Of a stretch of 64,000 nucleotides of DNA, positions 8,672 through 17,486 are shown in pieces. The notes below the pieces were generated by a model. The model was not told the DNA's origin. It saw nothing but the letters and a program-made list of their open reading frames with translations, and made no database searches. The stretch comes from Pseudomonas sp. RIT-PI-r (GTDB taxonomy: Bacteria; Pseudomonadota; Gammaproteobacteria; Pseudomonadales; Pseudomonadaceae): positions 1-64,000 of the forward strand of contig NZ_LIGE01000005.1 of the NCBI RefSeq assembly GCF_001297015.1, read 5' to 3'. The position numbers and the translations under genes are program-made. Numbering within the stretch: the first letter of the stretch is position 1; the number at the start of each line of letters is the position of its first letter.

Positions 8672-8935
8672 TCAACCCCCATCGGTATCAATATCGGCAT
8701 CCGTCTCCTCCCCCGGCTTCGCCCGATCCGGCTGCGGTTCGAAGCCCGGACTGAACTCATTGTCGTTGTCCGTGTGCTGGTTTTTCTGATCCACCGCCGG
8801 ATCGGCACTCTGCGCCTGCTCTTTTTCGCCCTGATGCTGCGTCGGCGCCGGCTGCCCCGGTACCTGCGGGTCGATAGCCGGATCATTGCGATTGATTGGT
8901 TCGCCAGATTGGCTCTGCTTCGTTTGCTCGTTCAT
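8672..8935 (-). CDS. Small hydrophilic hypothetical protein
   Basis: An 87-residue Gln/Asp/Pro-rich protein without hydrophobic segments (starts MNEQTKQSQSGEPINRND, ends ETDADIDTDGG); probably intrinsically disordered. The ATG at 8935 has GAGGTGG just upstream, which decides the start over the in-frame codon at 8968. A strong intrinsic terminator follows at 8623-8653, so it is a single-gene transcript divergent from rsbR. The compositional likeness to the acidic protein at 7068-7232 is noted, but homology is not established. Function unknown. Confidence 0.6.
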   Translation of the reverse strand: MNEQTKQSQSGEPINRNDPAIDPQVPGQPAPTQHQGEKEQAQSADPAVDQKNQHTDNDNEFSPGFEPQPDRAKPGEETDADIDTDGG

Positions 8936-9183
8936 GGCCACCTCGTTGGTCAAACACCCCCGACACACATCCGCCGGGTGTTAAAGATTCGAAGCCTGAC
9001 CCGCGCCATCGTTCAAAACATCGCCGCTTGCGGCCACGCCGACTAGAGTTACCGGGACGTTACTTGCGCCAGATCAAAAATATACGTGCAGGAACGAACA
9101 ACTATTTCGAGCGGCAAATGTCGATCACTTCGCGGCGATCATTTTCACGATCGCCCCCCAATTCGCGACGGAGCAACAGGCAC

Positions 9184-10035
9184 ATGGCAGCACTGCAGAA
9201 CAGCACACTCGATGCGATGAAAAACAAACAAGCACAACTGCTGGGCGAATGGATCAACGGCCTGCAAGCCAGCGGTGCCACGCGTAATCTGAAAGAGCAC
9301 GATCTGCAGCAACAGACCACGGAATTCCTGCAACTGGTGGTCAGTGGCATCGAGAACGACAACGGCACCAACATCGCCGCACCCGGTTGGGAGACCACCC
9401 GCCAGTTTCTCGAAAAGCTCTCCCACAGCCGCGCCCTGCTCGGCCAGGATTCGCAGCAGACCGCCAGTTTCATCTTCGCCCTCAAAGGCCCGTTGTTTAA
9501 CTTGCTGCAGAGCCACTACAAAGAACAACCGGCGCTGCTCGCCGAACAGCTCTGGGAAATCTCCGAGCTGCTCGACGCCTTCGGCCTGCACACCATCCGC
9601 ACCTTCCAGAAATCCCGCGAGGCGGTGATCAAGCGTCAACAGGAAGAACTGCTGGAACTGTCGACCCCGGTGGTCAAGCTGTGGGACGGCGTGCTCGCCC
9701 TGCCGATGATCGGCACCCTCGATTCGCAGCGCACGCAAGTGGTGATGGAATCGCTGCTGCAACGCATCGTCGACACCGGTTCGGAAATCGCCATCATCGA
9801 CATCACCGGCGTGCCGACCGTCGATACCCTGGTCGCCCAACACCTGCTGAAAACCGTGACCGCGATCCGCCTGATGGGCGCCGACTGCATCATCAGCGGT
9901 GTGCGTCCGCAAATCGCGCAAACCATCGTCCACCTCGGTCTCGACCTGCAAGGCGTGGTGACCAAGGCCAATCTGGCCGACGCATTGAAACTGGCCCTGA
10001 CTCGTCTGGGTGTCAGCCTCGTCAAGACGGTATAA
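9184..10035 (+). CDS. rsbR: RsbR-like stressosome protein (RsbRD N-domain plus STAS)
   Basis: A 283-residue sensor and scaffold of a stressosome. Residues 10-150 are an all-helical, globin-like N-terminal domain of the RsbR/RsbRD type. Residues 158-275 are a STAS domain with the hallmark stretches STPVVKLWDGVLALPMIGTLD, AIIDITGVPTVDT and SGVRPQIAQTIVHLGLD. By alignment from memory, the two RsbT phosphorylation sites of B. subtilis RsbR (Thr171, Thr205) fall at Ser181 and Thr215. So the first is Ser here, still phosphorylatable. The ATG at 9184 follows GGAGCAACAG; an earlier in-frame ATG at 9118 is possible but encodes unconserved Arg/Ser-rich sequence. It is the first gene of a six-gene overlapping operon. 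The sensed signal is unknown. Confidence 0.88.
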   Translation: MAALQNSTLDAMKNKQAQLLGEWINGLQASGATRNLKEHDLQQQTTEFLQLVVSGIENDNGTNIAAPGWETTRQFLEKLSHSRALLGQDSQQTASFIFALKGPLFNLLQSHYKEQPALLAEQLWEISELLDAFGLHTIRTFQKSREAVIKRQQEELLELSTPVVKLWDGVLALPMIGTLDSQRTQVVMESLLQRIVDTGSEIAIIDITGVPTVDTLVAQHLLKTVTAIRLMGADCIISGVRPQIAQTIVHLGLDLQGVVTKANLADALKLALTRLGVSLVKTV

Positions 10036-10037
10036 GC

Positions 10038-10400
10038 ATGGAACGTATCCCGATTCTCCAGATGGGCAAGTTCCTGCTGGTGACCATTCAGGTCGATATG
10101 CATGACCAACTCGCCCTCACCCTGCAGGACGACTTGTCCGAGCGCATCAGCAAGACCTCGGCGCGGGGCGTGCTGATCGACATCTCGGCGCTGGACATGG
10201 TCGACTCGTTCATTGGCCGGATGATCAGCACGATTTCCGGGCTGTCGAAAATCATGGACGCCGAAACCATGCTGGTCGGCATGCAGCCGGCGGTGGCGAT
10301 CACCTTGGTCGAACTCGGTCTGACCCTGCCCGGGGTCAGCACGGCATTGAACGTCGAGCGCGGGATGAAACTGCTGCAGGAACGAGTAGACCGGCAATGA
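10038..10400 (+). CDS. rsbS: RsbS-like STAS domain protein (stressosome core)
   Basis: A single STAS domain of 120 residues that with RsbR forms the stressosome shell and holds RsbT. The motif GVLIDISALDMVDSFIGRM (residues 44-62) contains Asp56-Ser57, matching the RsbT-phosphorylated Ser59 of B. subtilis RsbS. It begins 2 nt after the rsbR stop and overlaps rsbT by 4 nt (ATGA), so stoichiometric coupled translation is likely. In known systems phosphorylation of this serine releases RsbT. The strong motif match and the gene order R-S-T make the assignment firm. Confidence 0.92.
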   Translation: MERIPILQMGKFLLVTIQVDMHDQLALTLQDDLSERISKTSARGVLIDISALDMVDSFIGRMISTISGLSKIMDAETMLVGMQPAVAITLVELGLTLPGVSTALNVERGMKLLQERVDRQ

Positions 10401-10801
10401 CCGTACGCAGCAGCGGTACTCAACCCATCCACATCGAGCAGGATGTCGTGCTCGCGCGCCAGACCGCACGCAAACTGGCCACCGAATGCGGCATGCGCCT
10501 GATCGACCTGACGAAAATGGTCACAGCGGTCAGCGAACTGGCGCGTAACACCATGGTTTACGGTGGTGGCGGCGACATGGACTGGCAGATTCTCGATGAA
10601 GATCACAAGGTCGGTCTGCGCTTGACCTTCCGCGACGAAGGCCCGGGCATTGCCGACATCAAGCTGGCGATGACCGACGGCTGGACCTCCGGCAGCGGCA
10701 TGGGCCTGGGCCTGACCGGGGCGAAACGGCTGGTCGAAGAGTTCGAACTCGATACCGAGCCCGGCAAAGGCACACGCATAACGATCACCCGATGGACATG
10801 A
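10397..10801 (+). CDS. rsbT: RsbT-like serine/threonine kinase (GHKL ATPase)
   Basis: A 134-residue GHKL-fold switch kinase. The N box is AVSELARNTMVYGGGG (residues 44-59), the G1 box DEGPGI near residue 81, and the G2 region GSGMGLGLTGAKRL near residue 100. In stressosomes RsbT phosphorylates RsbR and RsbS, then leaves to activate a downstream partner; in Bacillus that is RsbU. No RsbU-like gene follows here. The next gene is an ATPase-phosphatase fusion, then histidine kinases, so the partner is likely different. The ATG overlaps the rsbS stop. Confidence 0.92.
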   Translation: MTVRSSGTQPIHIEQDVVLARQTARKLATECGMRLIDLTKMVTAVSELARNTMVYGGGGDMDWQILDEDHKVGLRLTFRDEGPGIADIKLAMTDGWTSGSGMGLGLTGAKRLVEEFELDTEPGKGTRITITRWT

Positions 10802-11808
10802 ATATCGTGGGGACGTTGACCCAGGTTCTGCCAATCGAAGACAGCAGTCAGATCGGTTATGCCCGGCGCACCGCGCAGCAACTCGCTGAACAGCATGGCT
10901 TTGACGAGCGCGATGCCGGGCGTGTCGCGTTGGTTGCCACTGAACTGGCGAGCAATGTGCTCAAACATGCCACTCACGGCGCACTGCATCTTCGAGTATT
11001 ACCTCGGCCCACGGGTTTCGGCATCGAGATGCTCGCGGTGGATCGCGCTCAAGGCTTTGATCTGGAGGCCTGCATGGCCGACGGATTCTCTACGGGCGGC
11101 ACTCAGGGGATCGGCCTCGGCGCGGTATCGCGGCAGACCGAGGTGTTCGATGTCTATGCCGACGCGCGTGGCGCGGTGTTGCTGGCACGACTTTACCCAC
11201 GCAACGACCGCGAACCGGATATCCGCTACGGCGTCAGTCAGCATTCGTTGCACGACGATCCGGCGTGCGGTGATGTCTGGCACCTGGCGTATGAAGGCGC
11301 CAGCATCTGCGCGCTGGTGATCGACGGCCTCGGCCATGGCGAGGAAGCCGAACGCGCTGGCCGCGCCGGCGCCAAAACCTTCGCCCTGACACCATTCGCC
11401 GAACCGGTCATGCTGATGGAAGACCTGCACCGCGACATGATCGGCACGCGTGGCGGCGCCGTCGCGTTTACCCAGTTTGACGGCAGGCGCGACAGCCTGA
11501 CCTTCGCTGGCGTGGGCAACATCGGCGCCAGCCTGATCAACGCCGACAAGTCCCGTGGACTGCCCTCGCACCCAGGCATTGTTGGCGTGCAATACCGGAA
11601 AGCCCGGCCCTTTGACTATGCTCACGTGAACGGACATCTATTGATCATGTACAGCGACGGCTTGCAGTCCCGTTGGAACCTTCAAGACTACCCCGGCCTG
11701 GTGCACCGCCATCCCGCCGTGATAGCCAGCGTCCTGCACCGCGACTTCTGTCGCGGGCGCGACGATGTAACGGTGCTGGTCGTTGCCCTGGAGGCCGCCC
11801 ATGGCTGA
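10792..11808 (+). CDS. RsbX-like protein: GHKL ATPase domain fused to PP2C/SpoIIE phosphatase
   Basis: A 338-residue two-domain protein. Residues 18-135 form a GHKL ATP-binding domain of the RsbW/RsbT type (VALVATELASNVLKHA is the N box, TGGTQGIGLGAVSR the lid region). Residues 145-335 form a PP2C/SpoIIE phosphatase domain with ALVIDGLGHGEEAERA, a metal-binding Asp-Gly, and a late MYSDGLQSR...GRDDVTVLVV end, as in RsbX. It overlaps rsbT by 10 nt. A second ATG at 10798 overlaps the rsbT stop as ATGA and is an equally good start. The probable role is to dephosphorylate RsbS/RsbR and reset the switch; the ATPase half may bind an RsbS- or RsbT-like partner. Confidence 0.85.
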   Translation: MDMNIVGTLTQVLPIEDSSQIGYARRTAQQLAEQHGFDERDAGRVALVATELASNVLKHATHGALHLRVLPRPTGFGIEMLAVDRAQGFDLEACMADGFSTGGTQGIGLGAVSRQTEVFDVYADARGAVLLARLYPRNDREPDIRYGVSQHSLHDDPACGDVWHLAYEGASICALVIDGLGHGEEAERAGRAGAKTFALTPFAEPVMLMEDLHRDMIGTRGGAVAFTQFDGRRDSLTFAGVGNIGASLINADKSRGLPSHPGIVGVQYRKARPFDYAHVNGHLLIMYSDGLQSRWNLQDYPGLVHRHPAVIASVLHRDFCRGRDDVTVLVVALEAAHG

Positions 11809-12676
11809 GTCGCCGATTCTGAGCAGTGCCGAGCAGGCCACGCTGATTGCCCAGTTGCAGAGCGAAACCGCTGCGCTGCGCGAAGAACTCGATGAAACCA
11901 ATCAGGGCGTGCTGGCGCTGTACGCCGAACTCGATGTACAGGCGGAGGAACTGCGCCAGGCTTCGGATCTGAAAAGCCGTTTCCTGTCGTACATGAGCCA
12001 CGAATTCCGCACGCCGCTGGGTTCGATTCTGAGCATCAACAGCCTGCTCGCCGACGAACTCGACGGCCCGCTCAGCCCGGAACAGCACAAACAGGTAGCG
12101 TTCGTCAGCACGGCGGCGCGCGAACTCAGCGACATGGTCGATGACCTGCTTGATCTGGCGAAGATCGAGGCCGGGCGCATCACCATTTCCCCGGCCTGGT
12201 TCGACATGTTCGACCTGTTCTCGGCCCTGCGCGGGATGTTCCGACCGATCGTCGACGCCTCGGCGGTCGATCTGATCTTCGAAGAGCCGGTCGGTTTGCC
12301 ACGGCTGTACACCGATGACAAGAAACTCGCGCAGATCCTGCGCAACTTCATTTCCAACTCGCTGAAGTTCACCACCCGTGGCGAAGTGCGGGTTTCCGCG
12401 CGGCTCGAAGGGGCGGACAAGGTGCGCTTTGCCGTCAGTGACACCGGAATAGGTATCGCTGCCGAGTTGCATGGCGCATTGTTCGAAGACTTTTCCCAGG
12501 TCGACTCGCCGTTGCAGAAACGTCTGCGCGGCACCGGGCTGGGCCTGTCGCTGTGTAAACGCTTCGCCGCCCTGCTCGGCGGTGAAGTCGGGATGGACAG
12601 TGCGCCGGGGGTCGGCTCGACCTTTTTCGTGATCATCCCGTTGGCGATCGCTCTGGAGAACGTCGATGAAACGTGA
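11801..12676 (+). CDS. Sensor histidine kinase (cytoplasmic, stressosome-linked)
   Basis: A 291-residue kinase without membrane segments. An N-terminal coiled coil (residues 12-55) leads into HisKA with the phospho-acceptor His67 in SYMSHEFRTPLGS. The HATPase_c domain has the N box ILRNFISNSLKFT, G1 VSDTGIGIA, the F box LFEDFSQVDSP and G2 RGTGLGLSLCKR. It overlaps the phosphatase gene by 8 nt and the hybrid kinase gene by 11 nt. Having no sensor domain, it is likely controlled by protein contact, plausibly with RsbT or the RsbX-like protein (inference). In Vibrio stressosome loci a two-component system also follows the rsb genes. Confidence 0.9.
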   Translation: MAESPILSSAEQATLIAQLQSETAALREELDETNQGVLALYAELDVQAEELRQASDLKSRFLSYMSHEFRTPLGSILSINSLLADELDGPLSPEQHKQVAFVSTAARELSDMVDDLLDLAKIEAGRITISPAWFDMFDLFSALRGMFRPIVDASAVDLIFEEPVGLPRLYTDDKKLAQILRNFISNSLKFTTRGEVRVSARLEGADKVRFAVSDTGIGIAAELHGALFEDFSQVDSPLQKRLRGTGLGLSLCKRFAALLGGEVGMDSAPGVGSTFFVIIPLAIALENVDET

Positions 12677-14609
12677 CATCCGCCTGTTGATCGTCGACGA
12701 CAACGTCGCCACCCGCTACGCCTTGCGCCGGCGACTGGAGCGTCACGGCTATGAGGTGCTGGAGGCCGGCACCGGCAGCGAGGGGCTGGCGCTGATTGAA
12801 AGCGAAACGCTCGACGCGTTGATCCTCGACGTCAATCTGCCGGACATGAGCGGTTTCGACATCGTGCGGATTCTGCGCGCGGACAGCCGCACGGCGCTGC
12901 TGCCAGTGATCCATGTGTCTGCAGCGTCGATCCAGACCGGCGACATCATCACCGGCCTCGACGCCGGCGCCGATGCCTACCTGATTCACCCGGTCGATCC
13001 CGACGTGCTGCTGGCCACCCTGCGCACGCTGCTGCGGGTACGCGACACGGAAAATGCCCTGCGCGAAAGCGAGGCGCGCTTCCGCGAGATTTTCGTCAAT
13101 GTGTCCGCGCCGATCGCGGTGCTCGATGCCAGCCTCAAGGTGCATGAGTGCAACCATGCCTTCGCGCAACTGATTCTCGACAATCAGGACCCGCAAATCC
13201 TGCGTGAATGCTTCGCCGAGGAGCAGAGCGCCATCCTCAATGAACTGCGCTTGCGCCTGGTCGATGGCGAGCGCTGGAAAGGCACGCTGAACATGCGCGT
13301 GCAGGGTGAGATCCGCGAGACCGAGTGGCAGATTTCACCGTACCGCACGCCGGAACTGAGCCTGGTGTTCGTCGAAGACGTCACCGAACACCGCCATCGC
13401 GAACGCTCGCATCTGGCCCGCCTTGACGACACCACCACGCAACTGGTCAAGGAAACCGCCGAACGCGTGCGGGCCGAGGCGCAATTGCTGCAAGTGCAGA
13501 AAATGGATGCGCTGGGCAAGCTCACCGGCGGCATCGCCCATGACTTCAACAACCTGCTGACCGGGATCATCACCAGCCTGGAACTGATCCAGAAACGTGT
13601 CGCCGACGAGCGTCTGGACAAAGTGCAGTTTTATTCCGAAGCGGCGCTGAATTCGGCAATGAGCGCGGCGTCGCTCACCCATCGTCTGCTGGCCTTTGCC
13701 CGCCAGCAGCCTTTGGACACGCGGCCGGTGGACATCAACGAGCACGTACGTTCGCTGGAAGAACTGCTGATGCGCACCATCGGTGAACGCATCACCCTCA
13801 AGCTCGAGCTGACCAACAAACCGGCGATCGCCCTGGTCGACCCGGTGCAGCTGGAAAGCGCGGTATTGAATCTGGTGATCAACGCCCGCGATGCGCTGCC
13901 GACAGGCGGCAATGTCTGGGTCAGCACCTACGCCGCCTATTCCCATGGCGACCCGAATCTGGCCGACGGCGCTTACGTGGCACTGTCGGTGCGTGACGAC
14001 GGTACCGGGATCGAACACAACGTCATCGACAAGGTCTTCGATCCGTTTTTCACCACCAAACCGTTGGGCCAGGGTACTGGGCTGGGGTTGTCGACGATCT
14101 ATGGGTTTGCTCGTCAATCGGGCGGCGATGCGCATATCCGCAGCGTGGCGCGACGCGGTACCGAAGTGACGATCATGTTGCCGGCCACCACCGACCCGAC
14201 CGGCGCCGACATCCCCCCAGCCGTAATCGATCCGCAAGGCAGCGGTGAGCATGTACTGATTGTCGAAGACATGCCGTCGGTGCGCATGTTTGTCACCGAA
14301 GTGCTGGAGGACGCGGGTTATCGCTGCACCCAGGCGGCGGATATCGAAACGGCGCTGGAGCGCTTGCAGAACGATGAATCAATCAACTTGCTGCTGACCG
14401 ATGTCGGCCTGCCGCGCATGAGCGGGCGCGAGTTGGCGGATGTTGCGCGGGGCTGGCGTGATGGGCTGCCGATTCTGTTCATGACCGGGTATGCGGAAAC
14501 GGCGATCAATCGCCAGGTGTTTCTGGGCAGTGGCATGGATATGCTGGTCAAGCCGTTTCAGATCAGCGAGCTGCTCGACAAGGTCCGCCGCACGCTCGAT
14601 GGTGCCTGA
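12666..14609 (+). CDS. Hybrid protein: receiver-PAS-histidine kinase-receiver
   Basis: A 647-residue signalling protein. The N-terminal receiver (residues 5-122) has acidic residues Asp11/Asp12 and phospho-acceptor Asp55 (LILDVNLPDMSG). The usual switch lysine is His108 (YLIHPVD). A PAS domain follows (about 135-245), then a coiled linker, then HisKA with His292 (GGIAHDFNNLL) and HATPase_c (NLVINARDAL, DDGTGI, GTGLGLSTIYGF). The C-terminal receiver carries Asp579 (LLTDVGLPRMSG) with its lysine kept (MLVKPF). It is the last gene of the rsb cluster. Likely phosphorelay partner of the preceding kinase. There is no DNA-binding or cyclic-di-GMP domain, so the final output lies elsewhere. Confidence 0.9.
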   Translation: MKRDIRLLIVDDNVATRYALRRRLERHGYEVLEAGTGSEGLALIESETLDALILDVNLPDMSGFDIVRILRADSRTALLPVIHVSAASIQTGDIITGLDAGADAYLIHPVDPDVLLATLRTLLRVRDTENALRESEARFREIFVNVSAPIAVLDASLKVHECNHAFAQLILDNQDPQILRECFAEEQSAILNELRLRLVDGERWKGTLNMRVQGEIRETEWQISPYRTPELSLVFVEDVTEHRHRERSHLARLDDTTTQLVKETAERVRAEAQLLQVQKMDALGKLTGGIAHDFNNLLTGIITSLELIQKRVADERLDKVQFYSEAALNSAMSAASLTHRLLAFARQQPLDTRPVDINEHVRSLEELLMRTIGERITLKLELTNKPAIALVDPVQLESAVLNLVINARDALPTGGNVWVSTYAAYSHGDPNLADGAYVALSVRDDGTGIEHNVIDKVFDPFFTTKPLGQGTGLGLSTIYGFARQSGGDAHIRSVARRGTEVTIMLPATTDPTGADIPPAVIDPQGSGEHVLIVEDMPSVRMFVTEVLEDAGYRCTQAADIETALERLQNDESINLLLTDVGLPRMSGRELADVARGWRDGLPILFMTGYAETAINRQVFLGSGMDMLVKPFQISELLDKVRRTLDGA

Positions 14610-14617
14610 GCCAATGC

Positions 14618-14758
14618 TTTCGTGAGCAAGCTCCCACAGATATTTCTGTAGATTACAGATCCAATGTGGGAGCGAGCCTGCTCGCGAAGGCGTTAGCTCA
14701 GTGACTTCATCTGTGACTGACACTCCGCTTTCGCGAGCAGGCTCGCTCCCACAGGGGG
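14618..14758. repeat. Three REP units, TGTGGGAGCGAGCCTGCTCGCGAAGG class
   Basis: REP copies at about 14618-14639 (variant, GTGAGCAAGCTCCCACA), 14665-14690 and 14727-14758 (CTTTCGCGAGCAGGCTCGCTCCCACAGGG) alternate in orientation. They fill most of the gap 14610-14821 between the convergent hybrid kinase and UvrA-like genes. No coding potential is seen there. They may help terminate both transcripts. Confidence 0.85.
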
Positions 14759-14821
14759 CTTGTGTGTTCTGTTATCCAGTTCACACCACAAAAACCTGTG
14801 GGGCCAGCCGGAACACCGCAA

Positions 14822-17455
14822 TTACCGGCTCAAGGCCCGCGCCAAAAACGGGGCCGTCCTGCTCTTCTTGCTCGCCGCAACCTTCTGCGGCGTGCCCGCC
14901 ACGACAATCCTGCCGCCCTGATCCCCCGCCCCCGGCCCGATGTCGATCACCCAGTCACTCTGCGCCACCACGCGCATTTCGTGCTCGACCACGATCACCG
15001 TATGCCCCGCCGTCACCAACGTATCCAGCTGTTCCAATAGCCGATCAACATCGCGCGGATGCAGCCCGGTGGTCGGTTCATCCAGCACATACAAGGTTGC
15101 GCCGCGCTGGTTGCGCTGCAACTCGGTGGCCAGTTTGATGCGTTGTGCTTCACCGCCGGACAGCTCTGTGGCCGGCTGACCCAAACGCAGATAACCCAGG
15201 CCGATGTCACGCAGCACTTCCAGTGAACGGCGAATCCCCGGTTGCTCGGCAAACACCGTTACCGCTTCATCGACGGTCAATTGCAGCACCTGCGCAATGC
15301 TCAAGCCATCCCACAGGATCGCCAGTGTTTGTGGGTTGTAGCGCGCGCCGTGACAGGTCGGGCATGGCGCATACACGCTCGGCATGAACAACAACTCCAC
15401 ACTGACAAAGCCTTCCCCCTCGCACGTGGCGCAACGGCCCTTGGCGACGTTGAAGGAAAACTGCCCGGCGTCATAGCCCGCCTCACGTGCTTCAGGGGTC
15501 GCGGCGAACAGCTTGCGCACGTTGTCGAACAGTCCGGTGTAGGTCGCCAGATTGGAACGTGGCGTGCGGCCGATGGGCTTCTGATCAACCTGCACCAGTC
15601 GCTTGATCGACTCCAGCCCAGACGTAACCTGACCGCTGCTGAGCTGCGGTGCGTCGTCTTCGAGGCTGAGTTCTTCCGGTTCGCTTTCCACTGTTGGACG
15701 CCCCAACTGCGCGCCGACCAGTTCCAGCAAGGCCTGACTGACCAGGCTCGACTTGCCGGAACCGGAGACGCCGGTCACCGAGGTGAAGCAGCCCAACGGG
15801 AATTCAGCGCTGAGGTTGTTCAGGTTATTGCGGGTGATTCCGTCGAGTTTCAGCCACGCCGTCGGTTTGCGCGCCGTTCTTGTCTGGCGTTGCGATTCGG
15901 CAAACAGATACGCGCGAGTCTGCGATTGTTCGATCGCGGCCAGTCCTGCAGGTGGGCCGCTGTACAGCACCTGCCCGCCCTTTTCCCCCGCCGCCGGGCC
16001 GACATCGATCAGCCAGTCAGCGCGGCGCATGGTTTCCAGGTCATGCTCGACCACAAACAGCGTGTTACCGTCAGCCTTCAAGCGTTGCAAGGCCTCGAAC
16101 AGCGCCTCACCATCGGCCGGGTGCAAACCGGCGGAAGGTTCGTCGAGCACGTAAATCACCCCAAACAATTGCGAGCCCAACTGCGTCGCCAAGCGCAAGC
16201 GCTGCAACTCACCCGACGATAGCGTTGGTGTGCTGCGCTCCAGCGCCAGATAACCGAGGCCCAGATCGGTCAGGGTGCTGACCCGTTCCAGCAAATCCTC
16301 GGCAATGCGCTGCGCCGCCAAGCGTTTTTCCAGCGACAGGTTCGGCGTGTGTCGCACATCCGGCGCACTGCCATGCCCGCTGGCACCATGGGCCACGCGC
16401 TGCTGGCGGGCTTCGCGGGTTTGCGCGTGGCTCAAGGTCTCGCCGGTTTCCTCGGCGTGCTCCAGATAACTTTGCGCTGCCACGGGTTTCAAAACCTCGG
16501 CCACTTGCAACAACGGCATCTGCGACAACTCGCCAATGTCGTACCCGGCAAACGTCACTGACAACGCTTCGCGCTTCAGGCGCTTGCCATCGCACAACGG
16601 GCAAGGGCTGCCGAGCATGAATTGCGAGACGCGCTTCTTCATCAGCGCACTTTGCGAATGGCTGAACGTGTGCAGGATGTAGCGGCGGGCGCCGGTGAAA
16701 GTGCCCTGATAACTCGGCTCCATCTTGCGTTTGAGGGCGACGCGGGTTTCTTCCGGAGTCAGCCCGGCGTACACCGGCACGGTCGGGGTTTCCTCGGTGA
16801 AGAGGATCCAGTCGCGCTGCTTTTTCGGCAGTTTCTTCCACGGGATATCGACGTCGATGCCCATGGTCACAAGGATGTCGCGCAGGTTCTGGCCCTGCCA
16901 CGCCAACGGCCAGGACGCCACGGCGCGCTGGCGAATGGTCAGGTTCGGATCCGGCACCATCAGCGCCTCGGTGACCTCATAGACACGGCCGATGCCATGG
17001 CACTCCGGGCAGGCGCCTTGCGGGGTGTTCGGCGAAAAGTCCTCGGCGTACAACATCGGCTGCCCCGGCGGATAACTGCCGGCGCGCGAATAGAGCATGC
17101 GGATCAGGCTCGACAACGTGGTAACGCTGCCCACCGACGAGCGCGTGCTCGGCGTGCCGCGTTGCTGTTGCAGGGCCACGGCCGGCGGCAGGCCTTCAAT
17201 CGAATCGACGTCCGGCACGCCGACCTGATCGATCAGCCGCCGCGCATACGGCGCCACCGATTCGAAGTAGCGGCGCTGGGCTTCGGCATACAAGGTGGAA
17301 AACGCCAGTGACGACTTGCCCGAACCGGACACCCCGGTGAACACCACCAGCGCATCGCGGGGGATGTCGACGTCGACGTTCTTCAGGTTGTGTTCACGCG
17401 CGCCACGTACCCGGACCATGCCGGCGGGCGCTTTGGAGGTACGTTTGGAAGTCAT
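14822..17455 (-). CDS. UvrA-like excinuclease ATPase (short, class II type)
   Basis: Double ABC-ATPase of 877 residues, shorter than housekeeping UvrA (about 940). Both nucleotide-binding halves are present: Walker [11 protein letters not shown] near residues 41-50 and again near 560. Signature motifs are LSSGELQRL and LSGGEAQR, and Walker B motifs [12 protein letters not shown] and [14 protein letters not shown]. Zinc-finger cysteines are CPECHG, CPLCDG and the CATCEGEGF...CPTCHG module. The length suggests the UvrA2 subclass lacking most of the UvrB-binding domain, associated with damage or drug tolerance in some bacteria. That role is inferred. It starts 31 nt after the stop of the broken sensor kinase gene, with AAGGCAGG as ribosome site, so the two may be co-transcribed. 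Confidence 0.85.
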   Translation of the reverse strand: MTSKRTSKAPAGMVRVRGAREHNLKNVDVDIPRDALVVFTGVSGSGKSSLAFSTLYAEAQRRYFESVAPYARRLIDQVGVPDVDSIEGLPPAVALQQQRGTPSTRSSVGSVTTLSSLIRMLYSRAGSYPPGQPMLYAEDFSPNTPQGACPECHGIGRVYEVTEALMVPDPNLTIRQRAVASWPLAWQGQNLRDILVTMGIDVDIPWKKLPKKQRDWILFTEETPTVPVYAGLTPEETRVALKRKMEPSYQGTFTGARRYILHTFSHSQSALMKKRVSQFMLGSPCPLCDGKRLKREALSVTFAGYDIGELSQMPLLQVAEVLKPVAAQSYLEHAEETGETLSHAQTREARQQRVAHGASGHGSAPDVRHTPNLSLEKRLAAQRIAEDLLERVSTLTDLGLGYLALERSTPTLSSGELQRLRLATQLGSQLFGVIYVLDEPSAGLHPADGEALFEALQRLKADGNTLFVVEHDLETMRRADWLIDVGPAAGEKGGQVLYSGPPAGLAAIEQSQTRAYLFAESQRQTRTARKPTAWLKLDGITRNNLNNLSAEFPLGCFTSVTGVSGSGKSSLVSQALLELVGAQLGRPTVESEPEELSLEDDAPQLSSGQVTSGLESIKRLVQVDQKPIGRTPRSNLATYTGLFDNVRKLFAATPEAREAGYDAGQFSFNVAKGRCATCEGEGFVSVELLFMPSVYAPCPTCHGARYNPQTLAILWDGLSIAQVLQLTVDEAVTVFAEQPGIRRSLEVLRDIGLGYLRLGQPATELSGGEAQRIKLATELQRNQRGATLYVLDEPTTGLHPRDVDRLLEQLDTLVTAGHTVIVVEHEMRVVAQSDWVIDIGPGAGDQGGRIVVAGTPQKVAASKKSRTAPFLARALSR

Positions 17456-17486
17456 CGACCTGCCTTGGTGAAGGAATGTTCAACGC

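Noticed and set aside
15242..16222. 326-codon plus-strand frame opposite the UvrA-like gene
   Set aside because: The minus strand carries intact ABC and zinc-finger motifs at the same place. The plus-strand product has no recognisable motif.
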